From: Embleya sp040605455
GTDB lineage: Bacteria; Actinomycetota; Actinomycetes; Streptomycetales; Streptomycetaceae
Reading direction: 5' to 3'
Assembly (NCBI RefSeq): GCF_040605455.1
Contig: NZ_JBEXCV010000187.1
Span: 1 to 14,817, forward strand
Length of the DNA: 14,817 nucleotides
Shown here: positions 7,748-14,465 of the stretch, one piece after another
How positions within the stretch are numbered: position 1 is the first letter of the stretch
How the letters are laid out: the number at the start of each line of letters is the position of its first letter
Notes under the pieces: model-generated
What the model was told of the DNA's origin: nothing
Seen by the model: only the letters and a program-made list of their open reading frames with translations
The model's database searches: none
Program-made: the position numbers and the translations under genes

Positions 7748-7764
7748 ATACCACCTAGGGGTAT
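7748..7764 (-). promoter_or_regulatory. CsoR-like copper operator over the copB promoter
   Basis: The 17-bp element reads ATACC-accTAGG-GGTAT on the plus strand: two perfect 5-bp arms around a 7-nt centre. It matches the general ATACCC...GGGTAT design of CsoR-family operators. On the minus strand a -10-like TATAGA (7745-7750) overlaps the arm nearest the ATPase gene, so a bound repressor would block RNA polymerase and copper would release it. No csoR gene is in the window, so the regulator must be encoded elsewhere. Operator identity is inferred from the motif and the downstream gene. Confidence 0.72.
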
Positions 7765-7838
7765 GTGTAACCCTTGATCGACCCGCGCTCATTCCTTGCG
7801 ATTCCGGCGGAACCATCCGCATCTCGGGCCGACGGCGG

Positions 7839-7844
7839 TATAAC
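7839..7844 (+). promoter_or_regulatory. Putative -10 box for the 853-residue protein gene
   Basis: TATAAC lies about 33 bp before the ATG at 7877 in an otherwise GC-rich stretch. No clear -35 is seen. It is about 75 bp from the CsoR-like operator on the divergent side, too far to be blocked directly. Confidence 0.35.
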
Positions 7845-7876
7845 CAGAGACCAGCCCCTCTCCTCCGGGAGGCAAA

Positions 7877-10438
7877 ATGGTGCGTCAGCCACGCTCCCGC
7901 AGCGTCGACTGGTTGTGGTGGGCGACCTCGTCGGGCGAACTGCAACCCTTCCTGGACCATCCGGATCACGATCAGCAGGAGATAGCCCGGGAAAAGTCGG
8001 CGGTCGCGGTCCAACTCGCCCGCCTCGGCGACCCACTCGTGGACTGTCTCGCGGCAATCGCCCCGGACGTCCTCGCCGACGCCCTGTGGCGGTTGCCCAA
8101 CCCCACGCGGACCGACACCCTGCGTGCGCTGCGCGTGCCGCCCGCCCGTCGACCGACGCCCGCGATCGCCGAACATGCGCTCAAGCGGCTGCGCAAACAG
8201 ACCCCGAGCGTGCGCGGCTACACCGCGCAGGTGGTCACCCTGCCCGTGCTGCGCGTGCTGCTGCCCGCGACCCTGGACACCGACTCGGGCGCGCTGGACG
8301 GCGAAATCCTGGAAAGCCTGAAGACCACGCCGTTCACCTCCGATCTGATTCGGCTCACCGCGATCGCCGACTGGGGGTTCAGTTGCCAGGCCGCCGCGCT
8401 GCTGCGGCTGGCGCTGACCGAGGCCGACCTCGCCTTGCCGGGGTGGCCCGCCGATGTCATCGCCGACGTGGTCGCCGCGTGTCGCCGATTCGAGACGTTC
8501 TGCCGGGACCGGATGTGCGGCGCCGGCGAGCCCCCGTCACCGTTGCGTTCACTCGACGACGCACTCGGCCGGGCCCGGGCCGCCGCCGACTCGGTGACCG
8601 CCGCCGTCGCGGCCGGTCGCGCACCGGAGGAGGCCGATCTGAGCATGCTCGGCCTCGTCGGGCCGGCCGTGGCCGAGGCCCGGGCGGCGGTCGGCGCTCT
8701 GGTCGAGGCCGAAGCGGACACCCTGCCCGAGGACCGACCGGGGCTGGCCGCCGCGATCACCGCGCACGAAGCCGCGGTACATGCCCGCGAACTCGCCGGC
8801 GTGGACCGCTTCCGGCACCTCGACGGCCCACCGGTGCACGCCGCGGCGATCGGCGAACTGCGCGAGTCGGCCGCCGACCTGAGCGCCCGTCACGAGAATT
8901 GGGACCCGGCCGACCGCCGTCGGGTACTGGCCCTGGGTGACCTCGGCGGGTTGATCGACGCGATCGCGGACGACCGGGACGACGGGGTCGACGAGTTGGC
9001 CGAGACGATCCGCCCGCATCTGCCGGATCCGACGATCGTCAACGCCGCGTTACGTGGCCGCCTGTCCTGGGACGAGACACCGACCTCGGACGCCGCGGAG
9101 GACGACACGCCGACCGCGCCCGAGGATTCGGAGCCGGCGCCGGAGACATCGATCGGAGCCGGCTCGGACTCGGCGCCGGGATACGATGCGGGATCCGACG
9201 CCGACACCGACCCGGTCCCGGCCACCGAGGCGCGGCCGGCCGACGCCGACGGGGCGTTCGCGGCGGAGCAGGACGGGCCTGACAGCCCGGACGGTCCGAA
9301 CGGCCCGGTTGGCCCGAGCGAGGCCGTCTCGGACCGGGCGGACTCCACGCACCTCGTGGAGGCCGCCGACGAGCAGGGCGCTCCCGAACCACCGGCCGAA
9401 CCCGAGCCCGCGGCGCTGATCGGCGAATTGATCGGCCGAGGCGACTACGCCTCGGCGGCGGGGGCCATGTCGGCCGATGTCCCCGAACGCATATCCGCGC
9501 TGCGCGCCCTGGCCTACGCCGACGGCGCACGCTCGGACACCGGCGCCGTAGCGGTGTCGCTGCGCGAGGAACTCGACGAGATGGCGATGCGCGCGCCCAG
9601 CCACGACCGCGCGACCCAACTGCTGACGGTGGCCGCCGCGGCGCGCGGCGCCGTACTGTGCGGACACAGCACATACGGCCTGCTCCAGGAGGCCGCAGCC
9701 GGCCTGGGCGACCTGCCCGCGGTGGCCACCCTGGCCCGACACATCGCCACCGGCTCCGCGCAGGGGCTGCTCGGCGGCACCCGCAACCTCGGTGCGCTCG
9801 AAGCTCTCGCCGAGGCCGAGGCGGGCGCCGCGACGTGTGCGGCGGACGCCGCGGAGGCCCTGCTGCACCCGCGCCACCTGCGCTTCCCCCGGGCCACCTC
9901 GATCGCGCAACTGTGGTGGCGCCCCGAGGACGGCCTGCTCGGCCGGCTGCTGCAACTGGCGGCCGGCAACGAGCGCCGCGACTTGGACGAGGTCGCCGAA
10001 GCGCTGCGCCGACTCACCAAGCACCACGAATTGGAGAGCCGACTCTCCGCGATCGACGAGGAGTTCCGCAACGGCAAGGGCCACCGCCTGGAGGGGCCGG
10101 CCAGGCGTCGACTGCTCGAGTACGCCCGCGAGTCACTGGGCACCGTGAGCCGCTGGGTGGACGCCATGCGCCGGGTCGCCGAAACCGAGGCGGAGGCCGA
10201 GTCCTGGATCGCCGGTCCGCTGACCGACCTGCGACACGCCCTGCTCGCCGACCGCCCGGAAGCCGAACTCGAACTCGCCGAACTCGCCGCGCACACCGGC
10301 GACCCCCTCACCGCCGGCGCCGCCCGAGCCGCCGCAGCGAGCCTGTCCGCGACCCTGGACCTCCTCGACGGCCACCCCCTCACCGGCCCCGAACCCACCC
10401 CCGAAGCCCTCCTCCCCGACACGCCCAACCCCACTTGA
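7877..10438 (+). CDS. Large helical orphan protein with acidic linker and one TTA codon
   Basis: 853 residues from ATG 7877 (GTG 7880 is the second codon), with GGGAGG at 7867-7872. I do not recognise a named family. Residues 1-395 form an Ala/Leu-rich, mostly helical region beginning DWLWWATSSG; three Cys are scattered within it (C57, C170 and others). Residues about 396-510 are a low-complexity Asp/Glu/Pro/Ser/Gly linker. Residues about 511-832 form a second helical region whose most distinctive part is RHLRFPRATSIAQLWWRPED (666-685), followed by charged helices (LTKHHELESRLSAIDEEFRN, 713-732). A short Pro-rich tail ends the protein. There is no signal peptide, membrane helix or P-loop. The two helical regions joined by a flexible linker suggest a scaffold or adaptor; that is inference. 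Leu392 is encoded by TTA (9050-9052), marking possible bldA dependence. It is transcribed away from copB, with 166 bp between the start codons. Confidence 0.85.
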   Translation: MVRQPRSRSVDWLWWATSSGELQPFLDHPDHDQQEIAREKSAVAVQLARLGDPLVDCLAAIAPDVLADALWRLPNPTRTDTLRALRVPPARRPTPAIAEHALKRLRKQTPSVRGYTAQVVTLPVLRVLLPATLDTDSGALDGEILESLKTTPFTSDLIRLTAIADWGFSCQAAALLRLALTEADLALPGWPADVIADVVAACRRFETFCRDRMCGAGEPPSPLRSLDDALGRARAAADSVTAAVAAGRAPEEADLSMLGLVGPAVAEARAAVGALVEAEADTLPEDRPGLAAAITAHEAAVHARELAGVDRFRHLDGPPVHAAAIGELRESAADLSARHENWDPADRRRVLALGDLGGLIDAIADDRDDGVDELAETIRPHLPDPTIVNAALRGRLSWDETPTSDAAEDDTPTAPEDSEPAPETSIGAGSDSAPGYDAGSDADTDPVPATEARPADADGAFAAEQDGPDSPDGPNGPVGPSEAVSDRADSTHLVEAADEQGAPEPPAEPEPAALIGELIGRGDYASAAGAMSADVPERISALRALAYADGARSDTGAVAVSLREELDEMAMRAPSHDRATQLLTVAAAARGAVLCGHSTYGLLQEAAAGLGDLPAVATLARHIATGSAQGLLGGTRNLGALEALAEAEAGAATCAADAAEALLHPRHLRFPRATSIAQLWWRPEDGLLGRLLQLAAGNERRDLDEVAEALRRLTKHHELESRLSAIDEEFRNGKGHRLEGPARRRLLEYARESLGTVSRWVDAMRRVAETEAEAESWIAGPLTDLRHALLADRPEAELELAELAAHTGDPLTAGAARAAAASLSATLDLLDGHPLTGPEPTPEALLPDTPNPT

Positions 10439-11094
10439 CCCACCCGACCCACGTGACCCACCCACCACGCCTCAGCCAACCAACCCCACACAACACAAGC
10501 CCCCCGCAGCGCGAGGCGGGGACGGCGCAACGCGGGACGGCACGACGCGAGGCGACGCGGGTGGAGGCACAAAGCTCGACACGGCGACGCGGCACGGCGC
10601 AAGGCCGCGGAGCCGAAGAAACTCGGCACGAAGCTCGGTACGGCGACGCAGCCGTGCGGCGGTGCGGCGCAGAGCGAAGCCCCATGGGGCGGGCGGCGGC
10701 ACAAACCTCGGCACAGCAGTGCGCAGCACGAGGCCGCACGGCGGGGGGTACGACCGGGGCAGGCGCGCAGCAGCGCAATGCGGGACAGCGTGGGCCGCGG
10801 GCGGGAGGCGGCGGCACGAAGCTCGGTACGACGGCGCGGCGCGAGATCACGGGGCGACGCGGGGCAGGGTGGCGCGAGACCACGGGGGTGGGAGGTGGCG
10901 GCACGCGGTTCGACACGGCCGGCGCACCGCGAGGCAGCAGATCGGAGCAGATCGGTACGGCACTGCCGGCACCGGGCGCCGGCGACGCCCCCACGAAAGT
11001 GCCCCGCGCAACCGCGCGAAGCCTGGACACCCATACGCCCACAAGCACCCCTTGGAACGGCTGCGGCTTCGGGGGCAGGAGTGCCGCGGGCGGT
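10439..11094. other. Gene-poor GC-rich interval between convergent genes
   Basis: About 656 bp separate the stop of the 853-residue gene from the stop of the DUF5709 gene. Frames are open through much of it, but the translations are Arg/Ala/Thr/Gly-rich low complexity without domain character, as expected where stop codons are rare. It starts with an 18-bp-spaced direct repeat (TGACCCACCC at 10436-10445 and 10454-10463) and holds the interspersed repeat field listed separately. No clear terminator hairpin, promoter or RNA gene was seen. Confidence 0.6.
10566..10924 (+). repeat. Five degenerate copies of a ~25-bp interspersed motif
   Basis: The consensus is about GGCACGAAGCTCGGTACG followed by GCGACGC. 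Copies start at 10566, 10625, 10698, 10813 and 10900, at unequal intervals of 59, 73, 115 and 87 bp. The copies at 10625-10642 and 10813-10830 are identical over 18 bp; the others differ at several positions. Three copies (10698, 10813, 10900) are preceded by a GGGAGGCGGC-like run. All are in the same orientation. They are not tandem and not CRISPR-like, since spacing is irregular and repeats are diverged. Role unknown. Confidence 0.6.
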
Positions 11095-11520
11095 TTATGG
11101 GACCTCTTCCTCCGGGATGATGTGCATCGCTGCCTCCTCGGCCCCGGCCGCGCCGCCATCGATGCCGACATCGTGGGCGATCGCCTCGGATTCGGTGTCC
11201 TCGTGTGCGCCCTCGTCGTCGGCGACCAGCCGGCCCGCCCGGGGATCGGGGCCGCCCTCCCAGTCGTCGGAGACCACCTCGTCGAAGATGTCCGGCTCCT
11301 CCTCGGCCAGCAACTGTTCGAGCGACTCGCCGCGTCGCTCCTCCGCCGGCGTGTTGCCGTACCGCTCGGCCACCGACCAGCGGTCCGGCGGCACGATCCC
11401 GGTGTCCAGCGGGTCGTACGACAGGTCGTCGGTCGACAGCGTGTCCTCGGGGCCGAGTACACCGTCGTCGCCCGGAGTGTCCGGGGAGTCTTCGGTCTGG
11501 TCCGGAGTGTCGTCGCTCAT
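11095..11520 (-). CDS. DUF5709 family protein
   Basis: 141 residues from ATG 11520, with GGAAGG about 9 nt upstream. The protein is strongly acidic and soluble. The N-terminal 30 residues are Asp/Thr/Pro-rich and disordered-looking. The family core follows: DPLDTGIVPPDRW (36-48), YGNTPAEERRGESLEQLLAEE (54-74), RAGRLVADDEG (94-104) and the ending DVGIDGGAAGAEEAAMHII (117-135). This order and wording match DUF5709 proteins of actinomycetes, which have no established function. It is divergently transcribed from the lipoprotein gene, with 140 bp between the two starts. Confidence 0.88.
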   Translation of the reverse strand: MSDDTPDQTEDSPDTPGDDGVLGPEDTLSTDDLSYDPLDTGIVPPDRWSVAERYGNTPAEERRGESLEQLLAEEEPDIFDEVVSDDWEGGPDPRAGRLVADDEGAHEDTESEAIAHDVGIDGGAAGAEEAAMHIIPEEEVP

Positions 11521-11648
11521 CGCCTGCCGCCTTCCGCTGAAGTGCTCGTGTCGTGCGTCCAGGGCTCGCCCCTGTCCCCCGCGACCCGAGTGACTTTGCC
11601 CATCGCCGGCCGGTTCATTCGGGGCTGTCCGGCGACGTCCGCGCCTGA

Positions 11649-11660
11649 CAGCATGTCCGC
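11649..11660 (+). promoter_or_regulatory. Putative -10 box for leaderless lipoprotein transcript
   Basis: CAGCAT at 11649-11654 lies 6 nt before GTG 11661. There is no Shine-Dalgarno in the preceding 20 nt, which favours a leaderless mRNA. The -35 is unclear. Confidence 0.35.
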
Positions 11661-12242
11661 GTGCCGGGAAAACGCGTACGTGTCGCCGCCGCCCTGACCT
11701 GCCTTCTGCTCGCCGCGGCCGCGTGCGATGCGGACGACGCCGACAACGGCGACAGGCCCGGCACGGCCGAGGGCAACCACACCGCCGAGCCGACCGGGGT
11801 CGCCGACATCCGCCCCGAGCCCGCCCTGACCGTGGACTGCCTGCACGTGATCGGCGAGCAACCCGCGCCCACGAGCACGACCACCGTGTTCCTCGGCGAC
11901 GTCGCGCTGGAGACCGGTCGCAGGCTCCAGACCGCCAAGGCCGGCGGCACCGAATACCCGCACCCCCTGTTCGCCAAGTCCGGCCTGCTGGTGCGCGACG
12001 GCGCGGTGGTCGACATCGAGGTGGTGCCGGCCCCCGGCAACGGCACGTCCATCGGGTGGGGCAACGGTCGGCTCCCCGCGCGGTCCGTCCGCGTACCGGG
12101 CTGCACCAGCGGCTCCACCGAGACCTCCTGGATGGCCTTCCCCGGCGGCTACTACGTGGACCGGCCCGGCTGCGTCACGCTGGTCGTGCGCTCACGCGGG
12201 TTGCAGACGAAAGTGCACGTCCCGGTGGGTGCCGACTGCTGA
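11661..12242 (+). CDS. Secreted lipoprotein with four mature cysteines besides or after the lipobox Cys
   Basis: 193 residues from GTG 11661. The signal peptide has basic residues (KRVR), a hydrophobic core and a lipobox ending LLAAAAC, so lipid attachment and cleavage are expected at Cys22. A short Asp/Thr/Gly-rich tether (23-50) leads to a compact beta-rich domain with C60, C148, C171 and C193, enough for two disulfides. WGNGRLPARSVRVPGC and FPGGYYVDRPGCVTLVV are the most distinctive segments, and the last residue is Cys. I do not recognise the family; it would sit on the outer face of the cytoplasmic membrane. It is divergent from the DUF5709 gene, and a GC palindrome follows its stop immediately. 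Confidence 0.8.
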   Translation: MPGKRVRVAAALTCLLLAAAACDADDADNGDRPGTAEGNHTAEPTGVADIRPEPALTVDCLHVIGEQPAPTSTTTVFLGDVALETGRRLQTAKAGGTEYPHPLFAKSGLLVRDGAVVDIEVVPAPGNGTSIGWGNGRLPARSVRVPGCTSGSTETSWMAFPGGYYVDRPGCVTLVVRSRGLQTKVHVPVGADC

Positions 12243-12256
12243 GCCGAGCGCTCGGC
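12243..12256 (+). terminator. 14-bp GC palindrome directly after the lipoprotein stop
   Basis: GCCGAGCGCTCGGC is a perfect palindrome starting the base after the TGA. As RNA it gives a 5-bp stem with a GCGC loop and no U-run. It may be a short terminator or 3'-end stabiliser; a protein-binding site is the alternative. Confidence 0.4.
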
Positions 12257-12482
12257 CGATCCCACGCGCGGCTCATCCGACCGGTTGGAGACAGGGCCCC
12301 CACCGCTGGGCTCACGGGCCGCGAAACCGCTCGTTCCACCGGTGTAGACACCTCCACCCGTCTCATGCCTGAGGCTGATTTTTCCTGACGGATTTGGACG
12401 ATCTTTGACCGCCGGCGCAGGGTGGTCCAGGGGGCCAGGGACGGAAGACCCGGTCCGGCGGGCCGGGGAGGGAGCGGACGGA

Positions 12483-12767
12483 ATGCACGAGGCGCAGACA
12501 CGCGAGACCAGCCGCGACGATTGGCAGACGCTGCACACCGGCACCCGGGAGTCGGCGGCCCGAGCGCTGCGCGCCGACCTGGCGCACGCCGGGGTGGCCG
12601 AGGCCGACCTGGTCCGACGAGCGACCGAGGCCTGGGCCGGGTCCGTGGTGACCGTACCGAGCACCGGCCGGCAATTCCGGGTCACCCGGGTCGACGTCCC
12701 CGCCCCGACGCTCTCGATCAGCGAACCGCAACGCGTCGGCGCGGAGCAGTCCCTGCTCAACCGCTGA
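12483..12767 (+). CDS. Small hypothetical protein (94 aa)
   Basis: 94 residues from ATG 12483, with a strong GGGGAGGGAG (12465-12474) 8 nt upstream. The frame is open from 12405, but the added residues are low complexity. The N-terminal half is helical and charged (ESAARALRADLAHAGVAEADL); the second half has a beta-like TGRQFRVTRVDVPAPTLSIS. Not recognised. There is about 240 bp of upstream non-coding sequence with an AT-richer patch (12365-12410). After the TGA the same frame continues with coding-like composition for about 40 codons. Confidence 0.62.
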   Translation: MHEAQTRETSRDDWQTLHTGTRESAARALRADLAHAGVAEADLVRRATEAWAGSVVTVPSTGRQFRVTRVDVPAPTLSISEPQRVGAEQSLLNR

Positions 12768-12806
12768 CCGAGCCCGCTCCGGACCGCCCCCGGCCGACCG
12801 GAATCC

Positions 12807-12833
12807 GATATCGACATCGACGTCGACATCGAT
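12807..12833. repeat. Short GAC-ATC/GTC microsatellite
   Basis: Imperfect 6-bp repeats of GACATC type with a central 10-bp palindrome TCGACGTCGA lie in the gap between the 94-residue gene and the deiodinase-like gene. In the upstream gene's frame it would read Asp-Ile-Asp-Ile-Asp-Val-Asp-Ile-Asp. Confidence 0.5.
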
Positions 12834-12936
12834 CCCGGTATGGGCATCGCCACCAATCACGACACGGCCGGCGACCCCGAAGCCGAGCGAGGCGGAACCT
12901 TCCACCGAACCTCCGGGCCATGCTGTGCTGTCCGCT

Positions 12937-13599
12937 ATGGTCGACGAAACCACTTACCCGACGGTTCCGCACCGGCACCGAGGCGTCCCCGCCCACGAGG
13001 CGGAAGCCCGCAGCCGAGCCTTCCACGACGTGATGGCGCAACGCCGCACCGTCCGCGACTTCTCCTCCCGGCCGATTCCCGACAACGTGGTCGACTGGGC
13101 GATCCGTACCGCCGGCACCGCGCCCAGTGGCGCCAACGTGCAGCCCTGGCGCTTCGTCGTGCTCACCGACCCCGAGCGCAAGCGGCACCTGCGCGAGGCC
13201 GCCGAGAAGGAGGAGCGCGAGTTCTACGAGCACCGCGCGTCCGCCGAATGGCTCGAAGCCCTCGCGCCGATCGGTACCGACTGGCGCAAGCCCTTCCTGG
13301 AGGAGGCGCCGGTCGTGATCGTCGTGTTCGAGGTGCACAAGGGTCCGGACTCGCCCCGGCCGTACTACACCAAGGAGTCGGTCGGAATCGCGGTCGGACT
13401 CCTGCTCGCGTCACTGCACCAGGCCGGCCTGGCCACGCTGACCCACACCCCGAGTCCGATGCGCTTCCTCAACGAGGTGTGCGACCGCCCGCGGGAAGAG
13501 CGCGCCGCCTACGTCATCCCGGTCGGCTACCCCGCCGAGGACGCGCGCGTCCCCGACATCCGGCGCAAGCCGCTGGAGCAGGTCGTCGTCCGACTCTGA
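12937..13599 (+). CDS. Iodotyrosine deiodinase-like nitroreductase-fold flavoprotein
   Basis: 220 residues from ATG 12937; GTG 12925 is an alternative adding 4 residues, and neither has a good Shine-Dalgarno. The nitroreductase fold binds FMN: QRRTVRDFS (35-43) for the phosphate, RTAGTAPSGANVQPW (57-71), a TLTHTP segment near 167-172 for the flavin N5 region, and VIPVGYPAEDARVPDIRRKP (193-212). Compared from memory with mammalian iodotyrosine deiodinase, the match is unusually close (RTAGTAPSGA, then GYP..A.VPD..RKPL at the end). The three substrate-lid residues that grip the amino-acid part of iodotyrosine are all present: Glu93, Tyr97 and Lys118, with human spacing. It probably performs reductive dehalogenation of halotyrosines or a related reduction; the natural substrate is unknown. 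It is soluble and cytoplasmic, a single gene with a strong hairpin downstream. Confidence 0.88.
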   Translation: MVDETTYPTVPHRHRGVPAHEAEARSRAFHDVMAQRRTVRDFSSRPIPDNVVDWAIRTAGTAPSGANVQPWRFVVLTDPERKRHLREAAEKEEREFYEHRASAEWLEALAPIGTDWRKPFLEEAPVVIVVFEVHKGPDSPRPYYTKESVGIAVGLLLASLHQAGLATLTHTPSPMRFLNEVCDRPREERAAYVIPVGYPAEDARVPDIRRKPLEQVVVRL

Positions 13600-13633
13600 C
13601 TCGCCACCCCGAACGCCGACCCGCCACCGTGAA

Positions 13634-13669
13634 CGCCGGACGGGCCCGCCGCACGACGCCCGTCCGGCG
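13634..13669 (+). terminator. Perfect 12-bp stem hairpin after the deiodinase-like gene
   Basis: CGCCGGACGGGC (13634-13645) and GCCCGTCCGGCG (13658-13669) pair perfectly around a 12-nt loop, 34 nt after the stop. There is no U-run, as is common for actinomycete terminators. The remaining bases up to 13862 hold short purine-rich repeats (CGGAGACACGGAGACC) and no gene. Confidence 0.72.
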
Positions 13670-13862
13670 CCGAAGACCACCGCGCCCCGAAGATCATCCA
13701 GACCACGGAGACACGGAGACCACCGAAGACGACCCGACAAGCCCCCGGAAGCCGACGGCATGCCACCCCACGCCACCCGAACACCTGCGCCCAAGCCCAC
13801 CTCTCTGCGATCCTGAACCGGCACGTCCGGATCCGCATCTGCCTTACATACGGGGGGCGTTG

Positions 13863-14390
13863 ATGAGTGTCGTCGCCGGAAAGATCATCGACGAATCGAT
13901 CGTGATCGCCGCCGATTCCCAGGTGACCTGGGGTCAGGCGAAGACCGAGGGCACCAAGCTGTACAAGATCGGCGAGAGCCTGATCTTCGGCGGTGCCGGA
14001 CTGCTGCGCGACATCAATCTGATGCGCCTGTTCCTGGACACGCACACACCCGCGTCCGCCGAGGAGCGCGACGTCCTGGAGTTCTACGCCGAGTTCGTCG
14101 AATGGGGCAAGCGCAAGCTGTCCAGCTTCGAGCCGAGGTCGGAGTTCATGTTCGCGTTCGACGGCAAGTTGTTCGAGACGAGCAACGACTTCGACGTCTT
14201 CTACTACGACTACGGCGCGATCGGCTCCGGCTGGGAGTACGCACGAGCCGCGCTGCACCTGGGTCACACCCCCACCCAGGCGGTCGGCGTCGCGTGCGAC
14301 CTGACCATCTTCTGCATGCCGCCGGTGACCGAGTACCGAATACCGCGCCATCCGCAGCCGCCGCCGGGCCGTAATCACGAGGCCATCTGA
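13863..14390 (+). CDS. HslV/proteasome-like Ntn hydrolase with N-terminal Ser
   Basis: 175 residues from ATG 13863, with GGGGGG (13852-13857) upstream and TACATA (13845-13850) as a possible -10. The same frame is open far upstream only as a shadow. The N-terminus aligns without gaps from memory to HslV: Ser2 falls on catalytic Thr1, and Asp18 (VIAADSQ) on Asp17; Lys35 (LYKI) falls on Lys33 after one inserted residue. IFGGAG (41-46) matches the oxyanion-loop region, and AIGSGWEYARAA (119-130) the conserved GSGG helix. After Met removal, Ser would be the N-terminal nucleophile, as in B. subtilis ClpQ (CodW). The fold suggests a self-assembling threonine-protease-type chamber subunit, but no HslU-like ATPase is nearby and the protein ends in a Pro-rich tail. 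Peptidase activity is inference. Confidence 0.8.
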   Translation: MSVVAGKIIDESIVIAADSQVTWGQAKTEGTKLYKIGESLIFGGAGLLRDINLMRLFLDTHTPASAEERDVLEFYAEFVEWGKRKLSSFEPRSEFMFAFDGKLFETSNDFDVFYYDYGAIGSGWEYARAALHLGHTPTQAVGVACDLTIFCMPPVTEYRIPRHPQPPPGRNHEAI

Positions 14391-14392
14391 AA

Positions 14393-14412
14393 CGGACCCT
14401 TCGTCGGGTCCG
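14393..14412 (+). terminator. Hairpin after the Ntn hydrolase gene
   Basis: CGGACCC (14393-14399) and GGGTCCG (14406-14412) form a perfect 7-bp stem with loop TTCGTC, starting 2 nt after the stop codon. It lies upstream of a separate promoter-like region for the next gene, which fits a terminator. Confidence 0.68.
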
Positions 14413-14435
14413 CCGCAATCCGGTGCTAACCCTGT

Positions 14436-14461
14436 GTTTACGTAGACTCTCGTAAACTCTC
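14436..14461 (+). promoter_or_regulatory. Perfect inverted repeat and direct repeat at a leaderless promoter
   Basis: GTTTACG (14436-14442) and CGTAAAC (14451-14457) are perfect inverted arms 8 nt apart. ACTCTC repeats directly at 14446-14451 and 14456-14461, one helical turn apart. The right arm overlaps TAAACT (14453-14458), a good -10 hexamer 7 nt before ATG 14466. A dimeric DNA-binding protein here would cover the promoter. The regulator is unknown. Confidence 0.6.
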
Positions 14462-14465
14462 TGGT

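Noticed and set aside
5416..7758. 780-residue open frame on the plus strand opposite the copper ATPase
   Set aside because: Arg/Gly/His-rich shadow of the minus-strand gene, which has all P-type ATPase motifs; no domain content of its own.
10566..10924. Possible CRISPR array
   Set aside because: Repeats are diverged, spacing varies from 59 to 115 bp, and no cas gene is present.
9514..11034. 506-residue minus-strand frame across the repeat field
   Set aside because: The part over 9514-10438 is antisense shadow; the rest is Arg/Ala/Cys-rich repeat translation without domain features or a Shine-Dalgarno.
9658..11697. 679-residue plus-strand frame running from inside the orphan gene through the repeat field
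   Set aside because: Overlaps three better-supported genes; its translation is low-complexity Arg/Pro/Ala/Thr caused by scarce stop codons in GC-rich DNA.
12341..12352. GGTGTAGACACC palindrome as an operator
   Set aside because: Short, with no flanking symmetry and more than 100 bp from the nearest start; could be chance, so not listed as a feature.
12840..14390. Long N-terminal extension of the Ntn hydrolase (516 residues)
   Set aside because: The extension overlaps the deiodinase-like gene out of frame and crosses its terminator; ATG 13863 has a G-rich ribosome site and places Ser at the HslV Thr1 position.
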